Positions 16,022 to 24,405 of a stretch of DNA of 62,733 nucleotides are shown one piece after another. A program made the position numbers and the translations under genes. The stretch's first letter is position 1; each line of letters starts with the position of its first letter. The notes below the pieces were generated by a model, which saw only the letters and a list, made by a program, of their open reading frames with translations, was not told the DNA's origin and did no database searches. Source of the DNA: an uncultured Lachnospiraceae bacterium (GTDB taxonomy: Bacteria > Bacillota > Clostridia > Lachnospirales > Lachnospiraceae); contig CANQME010000003.1 of assembly GCA_947624815.1 (NCBI GenBank), forward strand, positions 1-62,733. Direction: 5' to 3'.

Positions 16022-16153
16022 ATGGAATTTCTTAAGGGTAAATGGATTTACGCGCTATTGATGTTGGCGCTGATCCTCGCGTTGGCTGCAGCGGCGTATC
16101 TGTACCTGCTGACAGGCGACGCAGACCCTTACGCGGGCGGGATGCTCGTATGA
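16022..16153 (+). CDS. 43-residue single-span membrane peptide, unknown
   Basis: The frame reads MEFLKGK followed by a hydrophobic span (WIYALLMLALILALAAAAYL, residues 8-27), then an acidic tail. Its TGA shares bases with the spoVAA start (ATGA, four-base overlap), so its translation would feed spoVAA, which lacks a strong site of its own. It lies directly after the sigma-G-like promoter, so it would be the first forespore gene of the operon. I know no family for it. A GAGGAAG stretch lies about 10 bases upstream of the start. Confidence 0.6.
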   Translation: MEFLKGKWIYALLMLALILALAAAAYLYLLTGDADPYAGGMLV

Positions 16154-16779
16154 ATAAGACGTTATATCTGAAGCTGAATCAGGTTTCGACGGTTCATGAT
16201 AAGGACATATTCCTGAGGGATGTGGCGTCTCTTTATTCTGACGATGCGGCGGTTATGGCGAAATGCGGCGCGATTAAGGTGAAGACCATTCATGGAGATC
16301 ATGATCACCGCTATGTGGAGGATGTGCTGGATATTCTGCGGCTGATCAGCGAGGCCGATCCGTCTGTTCAGGTCACGAATCTGGGGGAAACGGATTATAT
16401 CATCGACTACCGGCGTCCGCGCCCGGCGCGTCTTCTGTGGCAGTGGGTTAAGACCGCCTGGGTCTGCGTGGTCTGCTTCTGCGGGGCCGCGTTTGCGATC
16501 ATGACGTTCAACAATGACGCCGGCGTCACGACGGTGTTTCAGGATGTCTGCCGGATGGTGCTGGGACAGGAGCGGCAGGGGAACATGTCCATGCTGGAGT
16601 TGTCCTATTCAGTTGGACTGGCTGCGGGGATCCTGGTTTTCTTTAACCATTTTGCCGCGTGGAAGCTGAATACGGATCCGACGCCTCTGGAGGTGGAGAT
16701 GCGCCTTTATGACGACAATATCGCCAGAACCCTGATCGAGAGCGGCGGAGAGGAGGAACCCGGCGCCCATGTTCCTTAA
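16150..16779 (+). CDS. spoVAA: Stage V sporulation protein AA
   Basis: 209 residues from the ATG at 16150. A soluble N-terminal part (~1-95, YLKLNQVSTVHDKDIFLRDVASLY) is followed by two membrane segments (~101-122 and ~152-170) and a C-terminal EVEMRLYDDNIARTLIESG stretch typical of SpoVAA. SpoVA proteins form the forespore inner-membrane channel that loads dipicolinic acid and releases it during germination. It overlaps the 43-residue frame by four bases and spoVAB by eleven. Confidence 0.92.
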   Translation: MNKTLYLKLNQVSTVHDKDIFLRDVASLYSDDAAVMAKCGAIKVKTIHGDHDHRYVEDVLDILRLISEADPSVQVTNLGETDYIIDYRRPRPARLLWQWVKTAWVCVVCFCGAAFAIMTFNNDAGVTTVFQDVCRMVLGQERQGNMSMLELSYSVGLAAGILVFFNHFAAWKLNTDPTPLEVEMRLYDDNIARTLIESGGEEEPGAHVP

Positions 16780-17245
16780 ACAGCTGTTTCTGGTATTCTT
16801 CGGGTTAAGCGCCGGAGGCGTCATTGCCGCGGGCATATTCGCGTTTCTGGCGATCATCGGCGTATTTCCCAGACTGATCGGCAAGACGGGGACAAGACCG
16901 CATATCCTGCTTTATGAGACCGCCCTGATTCTGGGAGGCGCTTCGGGAAATGCGGCGGATCTTTTTGTCTTTCACCGGCGCGGGAACGGGGCTTCGGACG
17001 GCGTATTCTCTGTCTTTTCGGTCCTGCCCGGCGGCGCGGCGGCCGCGGTTCTGATAGTGTTCGGACTGGCGGTGGGCGTATTTGTCGGCTGCCTGATCAT
17101 GTCGCTGGCGGAGACGCTTAAGACGTTGCCGGTCATCAGCCGCCGGATCCGTCTGACGGCGGGACTTCAGTGGCTGGTTCTGGGGATCGCGCTTGGGAAA
17201 TGTCTCGGGGCGCTGCTTTATTTTTCACGGGGGATGGGACTGTGA
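16769..17245 (+). CDS. spoVAB: Stage V sporulation protein AB
   Basis: 158 residues, strongly hydrophobic with four to five membrane segments. It shows the SpoVAB pattern: GLSAGGVIAAGIFAFLAIIGVFPRLIGKT near the start and GCLIMSLAETLKTLPVISRRIRL near 110-132, ending in a GIALGKCLGALLYF segment. The start has GAGGAGG upstream within the end of spoVAA. It acts with SpoVAA in the inner membrane of the spore; its exact role in dipicolinate transport is not settled. Confidence 0.92.
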   Translation: MFLKQLFLVFFGLSAGGVIAAGIFAFLAIIGVFPRLIGKTGTRPHILLYETALILGGASGNAADLFVFHRRGNGASDGVFSVFSVLPGGAAAAVLIVFGLAVGVFVGCLIMSLAETLKTLPVISRRIRLTAGLQWLVLGIALGKCLGALLYFSRGMGL

Positions 17246-17299
17246 CAGGCCGCGGGCGCCGCCCGGCGGAAGAACGATATCGCATAAGGAGAAGATACG

Positions 17300-17755
17300 A
17301 TGGAGATCAATAAGGATTCATACAATGAATATGTCAAGCAGATCACGCCGGCGAATCCGCTTTGGAAGAACATGCTGCGGGCGTTTATCACCGGCGGTAT
17401 GATCTGCATGATCGGACAGGCGGTTATAAACGGTCTTATGTCCGTGTACGGACTGGATCAGCAGACCGCGGCTTCCTGGAACACGCTGGCGCTGATTCTG
17501 GGGAGCATCCTGCTGACCGGTTTTAATATCTACCCGAAGATCGTCAAATGGGGCGGCGCGGGCGCGCTGGTGCCGATCACCGGCTTCGCCAATTCCGTCG
17601 TGGCGCCGGCGATCGAGTACCAGGTAGAGGGCCAGGTCTACGGCATCGGCGTGAAGATCTTCACGATCGCCGGGCCGGTGATCCTGTTCGGGATTCTGTC
17701 CAGCTGGGCGCTGGGAGTAGCGTACTGGGCCGGGCAGATGTTGGGATGGCTATAA
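17300..17755 (+). CDS. spoVAC: Stage V sporulation protein AC
   Basis: 151 residues, full length for SpoVAC. After a soluble start (YNEYVKQITPANPLWKNMLRAFITGG) come four membrane segments, with the conserved GGAGALVPITGFANSVVAPAIEY stretch at ~76-98. SpoVAC forms a mechanosensitive channel in the spore inner membrane that takes part in dipicolinate release. AAGGAGAAG lies eight bases before the start. The genes expected next, spoVAD and spoVAE, are missing; an opposing blaR1-like gene ends 33 bases away. Confidence 0.94.
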   Translation: MEINKDSYNEYVKQITPANPLWKNMLRAFITGGMICMIGQAVINGLMSVYGLDQQTAASWNTLALILGSILLTGFNIYPKIVKWGGAGALVPITGFANSVVAPAIEYQVEGQVYGIGVKIFTIAGPVILFGILSSWALGVAYWAGQMLGWL

Positions 17756-17757
17756 TT

Positions 17758-17778
17758 AGGAGGCGCTCTGTTCGTATG
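17758..17778 (+). promoter_or_regulatory. Orphan ribosome binding site after spoVAC
   Basis: AGGAGG (17758-17763) lies three bases after the spoVAC stop, and an ATG follows at 17776. That ATG opens a frame running antisense through the 3' end of the blaR1-like gene and encodes nothing like SpoVAD. The strong site looks like the leftover leader of the lost next gene. Confidence 0.6.
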
Positions 17779-17787
17779 GAAATACGG

Positions 17788-20337
17788 TCACAGATCAGGC
17801 TTAAGCGTCTGAAAGCTGTACCGTTCCGCGTCGGATACCGGATCCGTGCGCAGTTCGCCCTCCTGGGAGGACAGAAGCAGATGGCTGTGCGTAAGCCAGA
17901 CCTCCAGATTACCGCACCACCGGCGGAACAGTTCTTCGTCATAACCGGTATGGCTTTCGTAAAAGCGGAAGGATGAGCCGGCGATCTGCCGGATCTGTCC
18001 TTCCCGGCCCAGGCGGAATACCTGATAGGAATATTCGCCGAAGGTGTCGCGGTCTTCGATATGGACGGTCAGAAGATACCCGGTCTCGTCCAGTTCGCCG
18101 GCGTAGATATTGTTCCACCCGGCCCGGGCAGAGTGGGCGGAAAGGGGAAATGAAAGCGGTCCCGCTTCTTCATTGTCATAGCGAACGAGCACGATCCCGC
18201 TGTTTCCGTCGCCGATATTGCCGGTATAGATATCGATCTGTTCCGCGCCGCGGGCGTCGGAGACATCCGCTGTCTCGGTCCTCGCAAGACTGTAATACGC
18301 CGCCAGGGCGCCGGCGCTGGTTGGCTGTCCGGTAAGCTCCGGAAGATCGTCGTACCAGCTGTCCGTACCCTCGAGGGCCTTATAGGAGATGCCGGTCTTG
18401 TAGAAGGCGCTTTCCAGGGCGGCCTGGCTGATCCGGCCGTTCGTGAAAACCGCGTGTACCGGCGTATCCTGCCAGGTCAGACCATCCGTCAGGAGGTCTG
18501 CAAAGTCGTCGAAGACGGTCTCTTCGTACTGCAGAGTCTCAAAATTCCGGTTGACCAGGAAGGTGCAGTCGTCCGCGAAAGAAAGGAACGGCAGTTCTTC
18601 GCCTTCCGGCCATTCGGAGACGACGTAGCGGTCGAATCCCCGCGCGCTGCGGGAGAGAGAGCGGGGATAGAGCAGATAGGTTCCGTCCGGGACGGCGCCG
18701 CCGCGAAGAATGTCCGGCGTGAGGGTCGCGGGGAGCGCGGAACGTTCCAGCTCGCAGGTAATTTCGGAACCGGAACCAGACAGGATCCCGGAGCCGAAGC
18801 CGGCCAGAAATGCTGCCGCTTCCTCTGCGGAAAGTGTGACCCAGATATCGTACTGCCCCGCATCCACTGCTGTCACACGGGTGTCGGCAAAGAGGAGAGG
18901 GGCGGCTGAGCCGCTTCCGGCGTCGCCGGTCTGCCTGCGGTAGAGGAGGAGACGGTCCCCCTCACGGGCGTCTTCGGCCATACCGATAGGGACAGAGAAG
19001 AGATACCGGCCGTCGTCGAGCGAAACGAGGTCGAAGCCGACGCCGGCGACCTGGATCGCTTCCGCTCTGGCGGTGAAGCGGCCGGCCGCCTGTGTTTTGG
19101 ATGCTGCAGTCAGCGTATCCGCGTCTGTCCCTTCCGGAAATACGATCCGCACCAGCTGTCCCGGCTCCAGTCCTGAGAAATTGATCTCAATATAAGGTTC
19201 TACAGTTTCCGCATCGGGAATTTCCATTTCTCCCAATCCGGGGATCATGATTACATAAGGACTGTCCGCCGGACGGTCCGTTTCTGTATCGGCAGTCTTT
19301 ACGACGCCGTAGTAAACGGGCGCGGCTTCGCCAGATGACGTCTGTCTTCTGGGATTTGCCAGGAGAAGGACGGCGGCCAGCAGACAGATCAGGCAGACTA
19401 CGACTACCGTGGCGGCCGCAGGCCTGTGGAAACGGAGGACATTTTGGATGCGGGTCTTTGGTTCCCGTTCGCCGAAAGCCAGGGGAACGCCCCTTGGGGA
19501 GCCGTCCCCTTCTCCGGCCGCCAGGGCCAGAAGGGAGGCGGAATAGGCTTTTTTCACGCCGGTTCCGGCTTTCCGAAGGACCGCCTCGTCACAGGACATC
19601 TCCATGTCGCGGCCGCTTAGGGCGCAGGCCAGCCACACCAACGGATTGAACCAGTGGAGGCACAGGGCAAGGCAGGCCAGAAGCCGGAAAATGTGGTCGC
19701 CGCGGCGGATATGGATCCGCTCGTGAAGAATGATATAATCCTTGTGTTCCATATCGATACCGGCCGGGATGTAGATCCGCGGACGGATCAGGCCGAAGAC
19801 GAATGGCGTTCCGAAGCCGCCGGTCTGCCAGAGACCGCCGCCAAGCGGTACAGCGTTCTTAAGCCGCCGGCGGAGACGGACGCAGGAGACCAGGCCGCAG
19901 ACCAGCAGGAGCAGGACGCCCAGAATCCAGACGCGGGCGCCGGCGCGCAGCCAGAACGGAAACGTTCGTGGTGAAACAGCAGCCGGGTCTGGAAACGACG
20001 TACGATTCAGGGAATCCGCTTCTTGTGCAGGCACATTGCTGTCGCCGTAAGATACAGATATCATTTCCGGCGACGGGCTGTTGGATACCGCCGCCTCCGA
20101 TAGATAGTTCATCCTCCCGTGATCAGCGGAGTTCTCCTGCCAGAATCCCAGAAGGGAAACGCCGGATGTGAAGGAGAACGGACAAAGGAGCCGGAACAGA
20201 ACCACGGCCCAGAGCGCATAGGAAAAGATCCGCGGGGCGCGTCCCAGCGCAAGCCGCAGCAGCAGTACCGCCAGGATCACGGCGCTCGCCGTCAGGCTCA
20301 TATTCAGGATCTCGATAAACAGATGTTCAAGACTCAT
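17788..20337 (-). CDS. BlaR1/MecR1-type M56 peptidase antirepressor
   Basis: 849 residues from the ATG at 20337, which has AAGGAG upstream; the start overlaps the blaI stop by 11 bases. Three N-terminal membrane segments lie at ~10-30, ~36-55 and ~130-150. The zinc peptidase motif is H205-E-R-I-H209, with further acidic residues in MEMSCDEAVL (~246-254). A fourth membrane segment (~310-330) leads to a ~520-residue outside region. That region shows no beta-lactam sensor motif I can recognise, so this is likely one of the many M56 sensors that respond to something else. It would cleave or trigger cleavage of the partner repressor. Confidence 0.88.
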   Translation of the reverse strand: MSLEHLFIEILNMSLTASAVILAVLLLRLALGRAPRIFSYALWAVVLFRLLCPFSFTSGVSLLGFWQENSADHGRMNYLSEAAVSNSPSPEMISVSYGDSNVPAQEADSLNRTSFPDPAAVSPRTFPFWLRAGARVWILGVLLLLVCGLVSCVRLRRRLKNAVPLGGGLWQTGGFGTPFVFGLIRPRIYIPAGIDMEHKDYIILHERIHIRRGDHIFRLLACLALCLHWFNPLVWLACALSGRDMEMSCDEAVLRKAGTGVKKAYSASLLALAAGEGDGSPRGVPLAFGEREPKTRIQNVLRFHRPAAATVVVVCLICLLAAVLLLANPRRQTSSGEAAPVYYGVVKTADTETDRPADSPYVIMIPGLGEMEIPDAETVEPYIEINFSGLEPGQLVRIVFPEGTDADTLTAASKTQAAGRFTARAEAIQVAGVGFDLVSLDDGRYLFSVPIGMAEDAREGDRLLLYRRQTGDAGSGSAAPLLFADTRVTAVDAGQYDIWVTLSAEEAAAFLAGFGSGILSGSGSEITCELERSALPATLTPDILRGGAVPDGTYLLYPRSLSRSARGFDRYVVSEWPEGEELPFLSFADDCTFLVNRNFETLQYEETVFDDFADLLTDGLTWQDTPVHAVFTNGRISQAALESAFYKTGISYKALEGTDSWYDDLPELTGQPTSAGALAAYYSLARTETADVSDARGAEQIDIYTGNIGDGNSGIVLVRYDNEEAGPLSFPLSAHSARAGWNNIYAGELDETGYLLTVHIEDRDTFGEYSYQVFRLGREGQIRQIAGSSFRFYESHTGYDEELFRRWCGNLEVWLTHSHLLLSSQEGELRTDPVSDAERYSFQTLKPDL

Positions 20338-20731
20338 GACTGCCGTCTGCTCCTTTTCCCTCTTCTGGTTCATCTTCCGGGTATTCCGCGATCATCTGCC
20401 GCAGCTGCTCGATCTCCCGGCTGCTTAAACGCCGTTTTCTGGAGAAGGCGGCCAGAAACATGGGCAGGGAGCCGTGAAAGTTCTCATCGATAAACAGATG
20501 CCCCTGGGAAGCCTGAAAATCCTCGCGGGACATTAAGACCGTCACGGTGCCGTTCTCATTGGCGAAGATCCCCCGGTCGCAGAGACGCTTTAACATCGTA
20601 TAGGCGGTGGTTCGTTTCCAGCCGAACGCTTCCGCACACCGCCTGGCCAGCTGCCCCGAAGCGATGGGCGCCTCCGCCCAGATCAGTTCCGCGAAACGCT
20701 GCTCCATTTCCCCAAGCTTGAATTGTTCCAT
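20327..20731 (-). CDS. BlaI/MecI family transcriptional repressor
   Basis: 134 residues from the ATG at 20731, with GGAGGAACC just upstream. The winged-helix domain (~1-75) includes MEQRFAELIWAEAPIASGQLARRCAEAFGWKRTTAYTMLKRL, the hallmark BlaI/MecI pattern. The C-terminal part (~80-125) is the dimerisation region. It likely represses its own operon through two palindromes about 55 and 80 bases upstream, and is inactivated when the M56 partner is triggered. Confidence 0.94.
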   Translation of the reverse strand: MEQFKLGEMEQRFAELIWAEAPIASGQLARRCAEAFGWKRTTAYTMLKRLCDRGIFANENGTVTVLMSREDFQASQGHLFIDENFHGSLPMFLAAFSRKRRLSSREIEQLRQMIAEYPEDEPEEGKGADGSHES

Positions 20732-20783
20732 GATGGTTCCTCCTCGTATGTTCGTTTCCGCGCGTGGCGTAAATGCGGAATAT

Positions 20784-20802
20784 TGTCTAACACAATTAGA
20801 CA
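20784..20802. promoter_or_regulatory. BlaI operator, proximal dyad
   Basis: Perfect inverted arms TGTCTAA (20784-20790) and TTAGACA (20796-20802) around five bases. Penicillinase-type repressors bind dyads of this kind. It lies about 55 bases upstream of blaI. Confidence 0.8.
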
Positions 20803-20808
20803 AATGTA

Positions 20809-20825
20809 GTCTAACATCATTAGAC
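20809..20825. promoter_or_regulatory. BlaI operator, distal dyad
   Basis: Arms GTCTAA (20809-20814) and TTAGAC (20820-20825) match the proximal dyad. The centres are about 24 bp apart. The region also holds the leader of the divergent esterase gene, so both directions could be controlled. Confidence 0.8.
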
Positions 20826-20947
20826 AGAACAGTCAAGTGCTTTTCGCAATTTTCGGCTGCAAATCGATAAAAATCTGAATTTACGAAATCGGTATTTTGC
20901 GGTAATATGGCGGTATAAGAATGATGGATTGAAGGGGAAATTATCGG

Positions 20948-21619
20948 ATGCTGACGAGATATGATTACGGAGATACAAATTCGCGGAATGTCCTGATCCA
21001 ACTGGTCGGGGAGCATGATCTTGCGCAGCTGCCGGATACCATGGAAACGGTGAGCGCCCTGGCGGGCGAGGACTTCTGCCTGACCGCGCTGAAGGTGGAC
21101 GACTGGAACCGGGAGCTGTCGCCGTGGAAGGCCCCGGCTGTGTTTCCAGGAAGGCAGGCCGCCGTAGATGCATTGTCCGTATCCGATGAAGAAGGTTTCG
21201 GCGATGGCGCGCGGGAGACTCTGGATCTGGTACTGGAGGCGGCGTCGGATGCCGGAAAGCGCTATTTTATCGGCGGCTATTCCCTGGCGGGATTGTTTGC
21301 GCTGTGGGCGGTGTATCAGACGGATGCGTTCGCGGGGGCCGCGGCCGTGTCCCCCTCGGTCTGGTTTCCCGGATTTGTGGATTATATGAAGAAGAAAGAG
21401 ATCCTGACCGGCAAAGTGTATCTGAGTCTGGGCGACCGCGAAGAGAGGACCGGCAATCCGGTCGTGCGGACGGTAGGCAGATGCATCCGCGAGGGCTATG
21501 AGATCCTTGAGAAAAATGGTGTGGACAGCGTTTTGGAGTGGAATAAAGGGAATCATTTTAAGGATCCGGGAAAACGGGTAGGGAAAGGATTCGGGTGGCT
21601 GCTGGGCAGCGTCCGGTAA
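20948..21619 (+). CDS. Alpha/beta-hydrolase, esterase-like
   Basis: 223 residues. The nucleophile elbow is GYSLAG (~99-104) in a strand-turn-helix context (YFIGGYSLAGLFALWAVYQTDAFAGAAAVSPS), the layout of the esterase D / Fes-like family. A likely acid lies in LSLGDREERT (~155-164) and the catalytic His in GNHFKDPG (~203-210). It has no signal peptide, so it is cytoplasmic. The substrate is unknown. It is divergent from blaI and shares its control region, so it might belong to that regulon. Confidence 0.8.
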   Translation: MLTRYDYGDTNSRNVLIQLVGEHDLAQLPDTMETVSALAGEDFCLTALKVDDWNRELSPWKAPAVFPGRQAAVDALSVSDEEGFGDGARETLDLVLEAASDAGKRYFIGGYSLAGLFALWAVYQTDAFAGAAAVSPSVWFPGFVDYMKKKEILTGKVYLSLGDREERTGNPVVRTVGRCIREGYEILEKNGVDSVLEWNKGNHFKDPGKRVGKGFGWLLGSVR

Positions 21620-21649
21620 TGTCCCGCCGCGGCTCAGGCAAATAATTGA

Positions 21650-21784
21650 AAAGTCGGAGATGATAATAACCGGAACGAGGCCGGGAACGCGTTCTGGGAG
21701 AGCCAGGGATTTACGGTCAGGGAGGATATCGCATATAGAAATAAGGCTTTGACGAAAAAAGAAAAATTTCATTTGCCGGATTGA
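21650..21784 (+). pseudogene. C-terminal remnant of a GNAT acetyltransferase
   Basis: A 44-codon frame, open from after a stop at 21648 to the TGA at 21784. It reads NNRNEAGNAFWESQGF then TVREDIAYRNKAL, which is the last motif of GNAT acetyltransferases (acetyl-CoA binding motif B and the final strand). The rest of the domain (normally ~140 residues) is missing and there is no start codon. The relic's stop overlaps the -35 box of the trp promoter. Confidence 0.7.
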
Positions 21785-21809
21785 CAACCCGGGGAAGCTG
21801 TGCTATTAT
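21781..21809 (+). promoter_or_regulatory. Promoter of the trp operon
   Basis: Perfect TTGACA (21781-21786), a 17-bp spacer and TATTAT (21804-21809). The transcript would start near 21816 and include the T-box leader. Confidence 0.88.
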
Positions 21810-21815
21810 CTTTAA

Positions 21816-22104
21816 TAATTTAATAAGCCAAACCGTTGAAGCGGAGATAACGGCGGCGATGCCTTTACAGAGAGCCTGCGTTGCTGAGAGTCAGGTGAGA
21901 AACAACCCGTCAAATGGACCGCGGAGGGTGCAGTCAAATGCGCCGCATGGCGCAGAGTATTCTGCAACGTGAGGCATACGTCAGTTGCCGGGGATATGAG
22001 GGTATCCCGCTAAGAGCACGGTTCAAAACCGTGAATTCAGGGTGGCACCGCGGATAAGATGATTCGTCCCTGACAGAACGAGATTCGTTCTGTCAGGGAT
22101 CTTT
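21816..22104 (+). ncRNA. T-box leader, tryptophan specific
   Basis: The highly conserved T-box sequence AGGGTGGCACCGCGG lies at 22039-22053. Upstream, stem I carries AGAGAG and GCTGAGAG-type elements near 21870-21897, and the likely specifier is TGG (Trp) at 21915-21917, followed by ACC. Downstream is the terminator hairpin. Uncharged tRNA-Trp would bind and favour the antiterminator, switching on trpEGDCFBA. The codon identity fits the operon; the exact specifier pairing is read by eye. Confidence 0.92.
22067..22104 (+). terminator. T-box regulated terminator
   Basis: A perfect 13-bp stem (22067-22079 with 22087-22099) with a 7-base loop, followed by a T-rich stretch. Its 5' arm lies just after the T-box sequence, so the antiterminator competes with it. 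Confidence 0.9.
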
Positions 22105-22165
22105 GCGTTTTCGAGGTGCGGTCGCGGACCCCCTCACAGAACAAAGAAAAAGGAGGCAGTCGAAC

Positions 22166-23623
22166 ATGAACATTTCCCCATCCCTGCAGGAGGTCCGCGA
22201 GATCGCGGCGTCGGGAGAGTACAAGGTGGTCCCGGTCAGCTGCGAGATCCTGTCGGACATCTGCACGCCCATCGAGGCGCTGCGGATCCTGAAAAACGTA
22301 TCCACCCACTGCTATATGCTGGAGTCGGCGGAGGAAAAGGAGAAGTGGGGCCGTTATACATTCCTGGGGTTTGACCCGAAGCTGGAGATCACCTGCATGG
22401 ACGGCGAGATGAAGGCCGGCAACATCCGGTTTCATACGGATGATCCGTCCGCCTATCTGCGCCAGATCCTGGCGGATTACAAGAGCCCCCGCTTTCCGTA
22501 TCTTCCGTCCTTTACCGGCGGGCTGGTGGGATATTTCTCTTATGATTATCTGGGATACAGCGAACCGGCGGTGCGGACGAAGGTGCCGGATGAGGAGGCG
22601 TTCCGCGATGTGGACCTGATGCTTTTTGACAAGGTCATCGCCTTCGACAATTTCCGTCAGAAGCTGATCCTCATCGTCAATATGCCGCTGGCGGAGCCGG
22701 AGACCGGATACAATAAGGCGGTGATGGAGCTTCGGCAGCTGTGCGAGCTCCTGAAAAACGGAGAGAAGAAACAGGAGCCGGGCGGCCGCCTTCTGGGGGA
22801 AGTTAAGCCGCTGTTTGACAGGGAGACCTACTGCGGTATGGTGGAGAAGGCGAAGCATTATATCCGGGAGGGAGATATTTTCCAGATCGTACTGTCCAAC
22901 CGGCTGAGCGCGCCGTTTGAGGGGAGCCTTTTAAACACCTACCGGGTGCTGCGGACGCTGAATCCGTCGCCGTATATGTTCTATTTCTCCGGGACGGACG
23001 TGGAGGTGGCGGGGGCGTCGCCGGAGACTCTGGTGAAGCTGGAGAACGGCGTCCTGCATACGTTCCCGCTGGCGGGCACCAGACCGCGCGGGAAGACGGA
23101 GGAGGAAGATAAGGCGCTGGAGCGGGAGCTTCTGGCGGATGAGAAGGAGCTGGCCGAGCACAACATGCTGGTGGATCTGGGGAGAAATGATCTGGGCCGG
23201 ATCAGCCGGTTCGGAACCGTGAAGGTGGAGAAATTTCATTCCATCGAGCGGTATTCCCACGTCATGCATATCGGCTCTACGGTGCGGGGCGAGATCCGAG
23301 AGGACTGCGACGCGCTGGATGCCGTCAGCGCGGTGCTGCCGGCGGGGACGCTGTCCGGGGCGCCGAAGATCCGGGCCTGTCAGCTGATCGGGGAGCTGGA
23401 GAACAATAAGCGCGGCATCTACGGCGGAGCTATCGGCTACATCGATTTCACCGGCAATATGGACACCTGCATCGCGATCCGGATCGCCTACAAGAAGAAC
23501 GGCAAGGTGTTCGTGCGAAGCGGCGCGGGAATTGTGGCCGATTCGGTTCCGGAGAAGGAATTCGAGGAATGCATCAACAAGGCGAAGGCCGTGGTGAAGG
23601 CTCTTGAGACGGATGTGGAGTGA
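22166..23623 (+). CDS. trpE: Anthranilate synthase component I
   Basis: 485 residues from the ATG at 22166, with AAAGGAGG upstream; the frame is open further upstream through the leader. It has the feedback-inhibition segment MLESAEE (~51-57) near the N-terminus and the chorismate-binding core: NPSPYMFYF, GASPETLVKL, GTRPRG, HNMLVDLGRNDLGRI and LPAGTLSGAPKIRA. It makes anthranilate from chorismate, using ammonia supplied by TrpG. First gene of the trp operon. Confidence 0.97.
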   Translation: MNISPSLQEVREIAASGEYKVVPVSCEILSDICTPIEALRILKNVSTHCYMLESAEEKEKWGRYTFLGFDPKLEITCMDGEMKAGNIRFHTDDPSAYLRQILADYKSPRFPYLPSFTGGLVGYFSYDYLGYSEPAVRTKVPDEEAFRDVDLMLFDKVIAFDNFRQKLILIVNMPLAEPETGYNKAVMELRQLCELLKNGEKKQEPGGRLLGEVKPLFDRETYCGMVEKAKHYIREGDIFQIVLSNRLSAPFEGSLLNTYRVLRTLNPSPYMFYFSGTDVEVAGASPETLVKLENGVLHTFPLAGTRPRGKTEEEDKALERELLADEKELAEHNMLVDLGRNDLGRISRFGTVKVEKFHSIERYSHVMHIGSTVRGEIREDCDALDAVSAVLPAGTLSGAPKIRACQLIGELENNKRGIYGGAIGYIDFTGNMDTCIAIRIAYKKNGKVFVRSGAGIVADSVPEKEFEECINKAKAVVKALETDVE

Positions 23624-23718
23624 AGCCTGGCGCGCATTTCGGACAGAACAAAAGGACTGCCGCATACGGTTGTTATGGTATGGGACTGCAGGCGGCAATG
23701 GAAAGGAAGCGATAGATT

Positions 23719-24315
23719 ATGATTCTGCTGATCGATAATTACGACAGCTTTTCCTACAATCTGTATCAGCTGATCGGCGAGATCGAGCCGGATATCCGGG
23801 TGATCCGGAATGATGAACTGACGGTGGAGGAGATCCGGGAAATGGCCCCGGACCGCATCATCCTGTCCCCGGGACCGGGGCGTCCGGAGGACGCCGGCGT
23901 GATCTGCCGGGTGGCGGCGGAGCTGGGGAAGGAGATTCCGATCCTGGGCGTCTGCCTGGGCCATCAGGCCATCTGCGCGGCGTTTGGAGCGACGGTCACC
24001 TACGCCCGCCAGCTGATGCATGGGAAGCAGTCGGAGGTACGGTTCGATCCGGACTGTCCGCTGTTTGCGGGATGCCCGGAGACGGCTCCGGTGGCCAGGT
24101 ATCATTCGCTGGCGGCGGACCCGGCGACGATGCCGGACTGCCTGAAGGTGACGGCTGTGACGGTGCCGGAGCATCGGGACGCGGCGGCCGGCGGCGAAGT
24201 GATGGCGGTACAGCACAGGCAGTATCCGATCTTCGGCGTGCAGTTCCATCCGGAATCCATCATGACGCCGGACGGGAAGCGGATGCTTGAGAATTTCATC
24301 CGGTACTGCGGATAA
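23719..24315 (+). CDS. trpG: Anthranilate synthase component II (glutamine amidotransferase)
   Basis: 198 residues, a class I glutamine amidotransferase alone and not fused to TrpD. The nucleophile is C79 in ILGVCLGHQAIC, the oxyanion region is SPGPGRPEDAG (~50-60), and the catalytic His-Glu pair is in QFHPESIMTPDG. It supplies ammonia to TrpE. A close relative, PabA, is excluded mainly by operon context. It starts 95 bases after trpE. Confidence 0.96.
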   Translation: MILLIDNYDSFSYNLYQLIGEIEPDIRVIRNDELTVEEIREMAPDRIILSPGPGRPEDAGVICRVAAELGKEIPILGVCLGHQAICAAFGATVTYARQLMHGKQSEVRFDPDCPLFAGCPETAPVARYHSLAADPATMPDCLKVTAVTVPEHRDAAAGGEVMAVQHRQYPIFGVQFHPESIMTPDGKRMLENFIRYCG

Positions 24316-24405
24316 GCGGCCGATTTCTGAACAGGCATTCGTGTTCCGGATAAGAAGAAACGCAAATCAATTTTTAATAAGAATAGAAAAGGAGAAGTAA
24401 ACACC

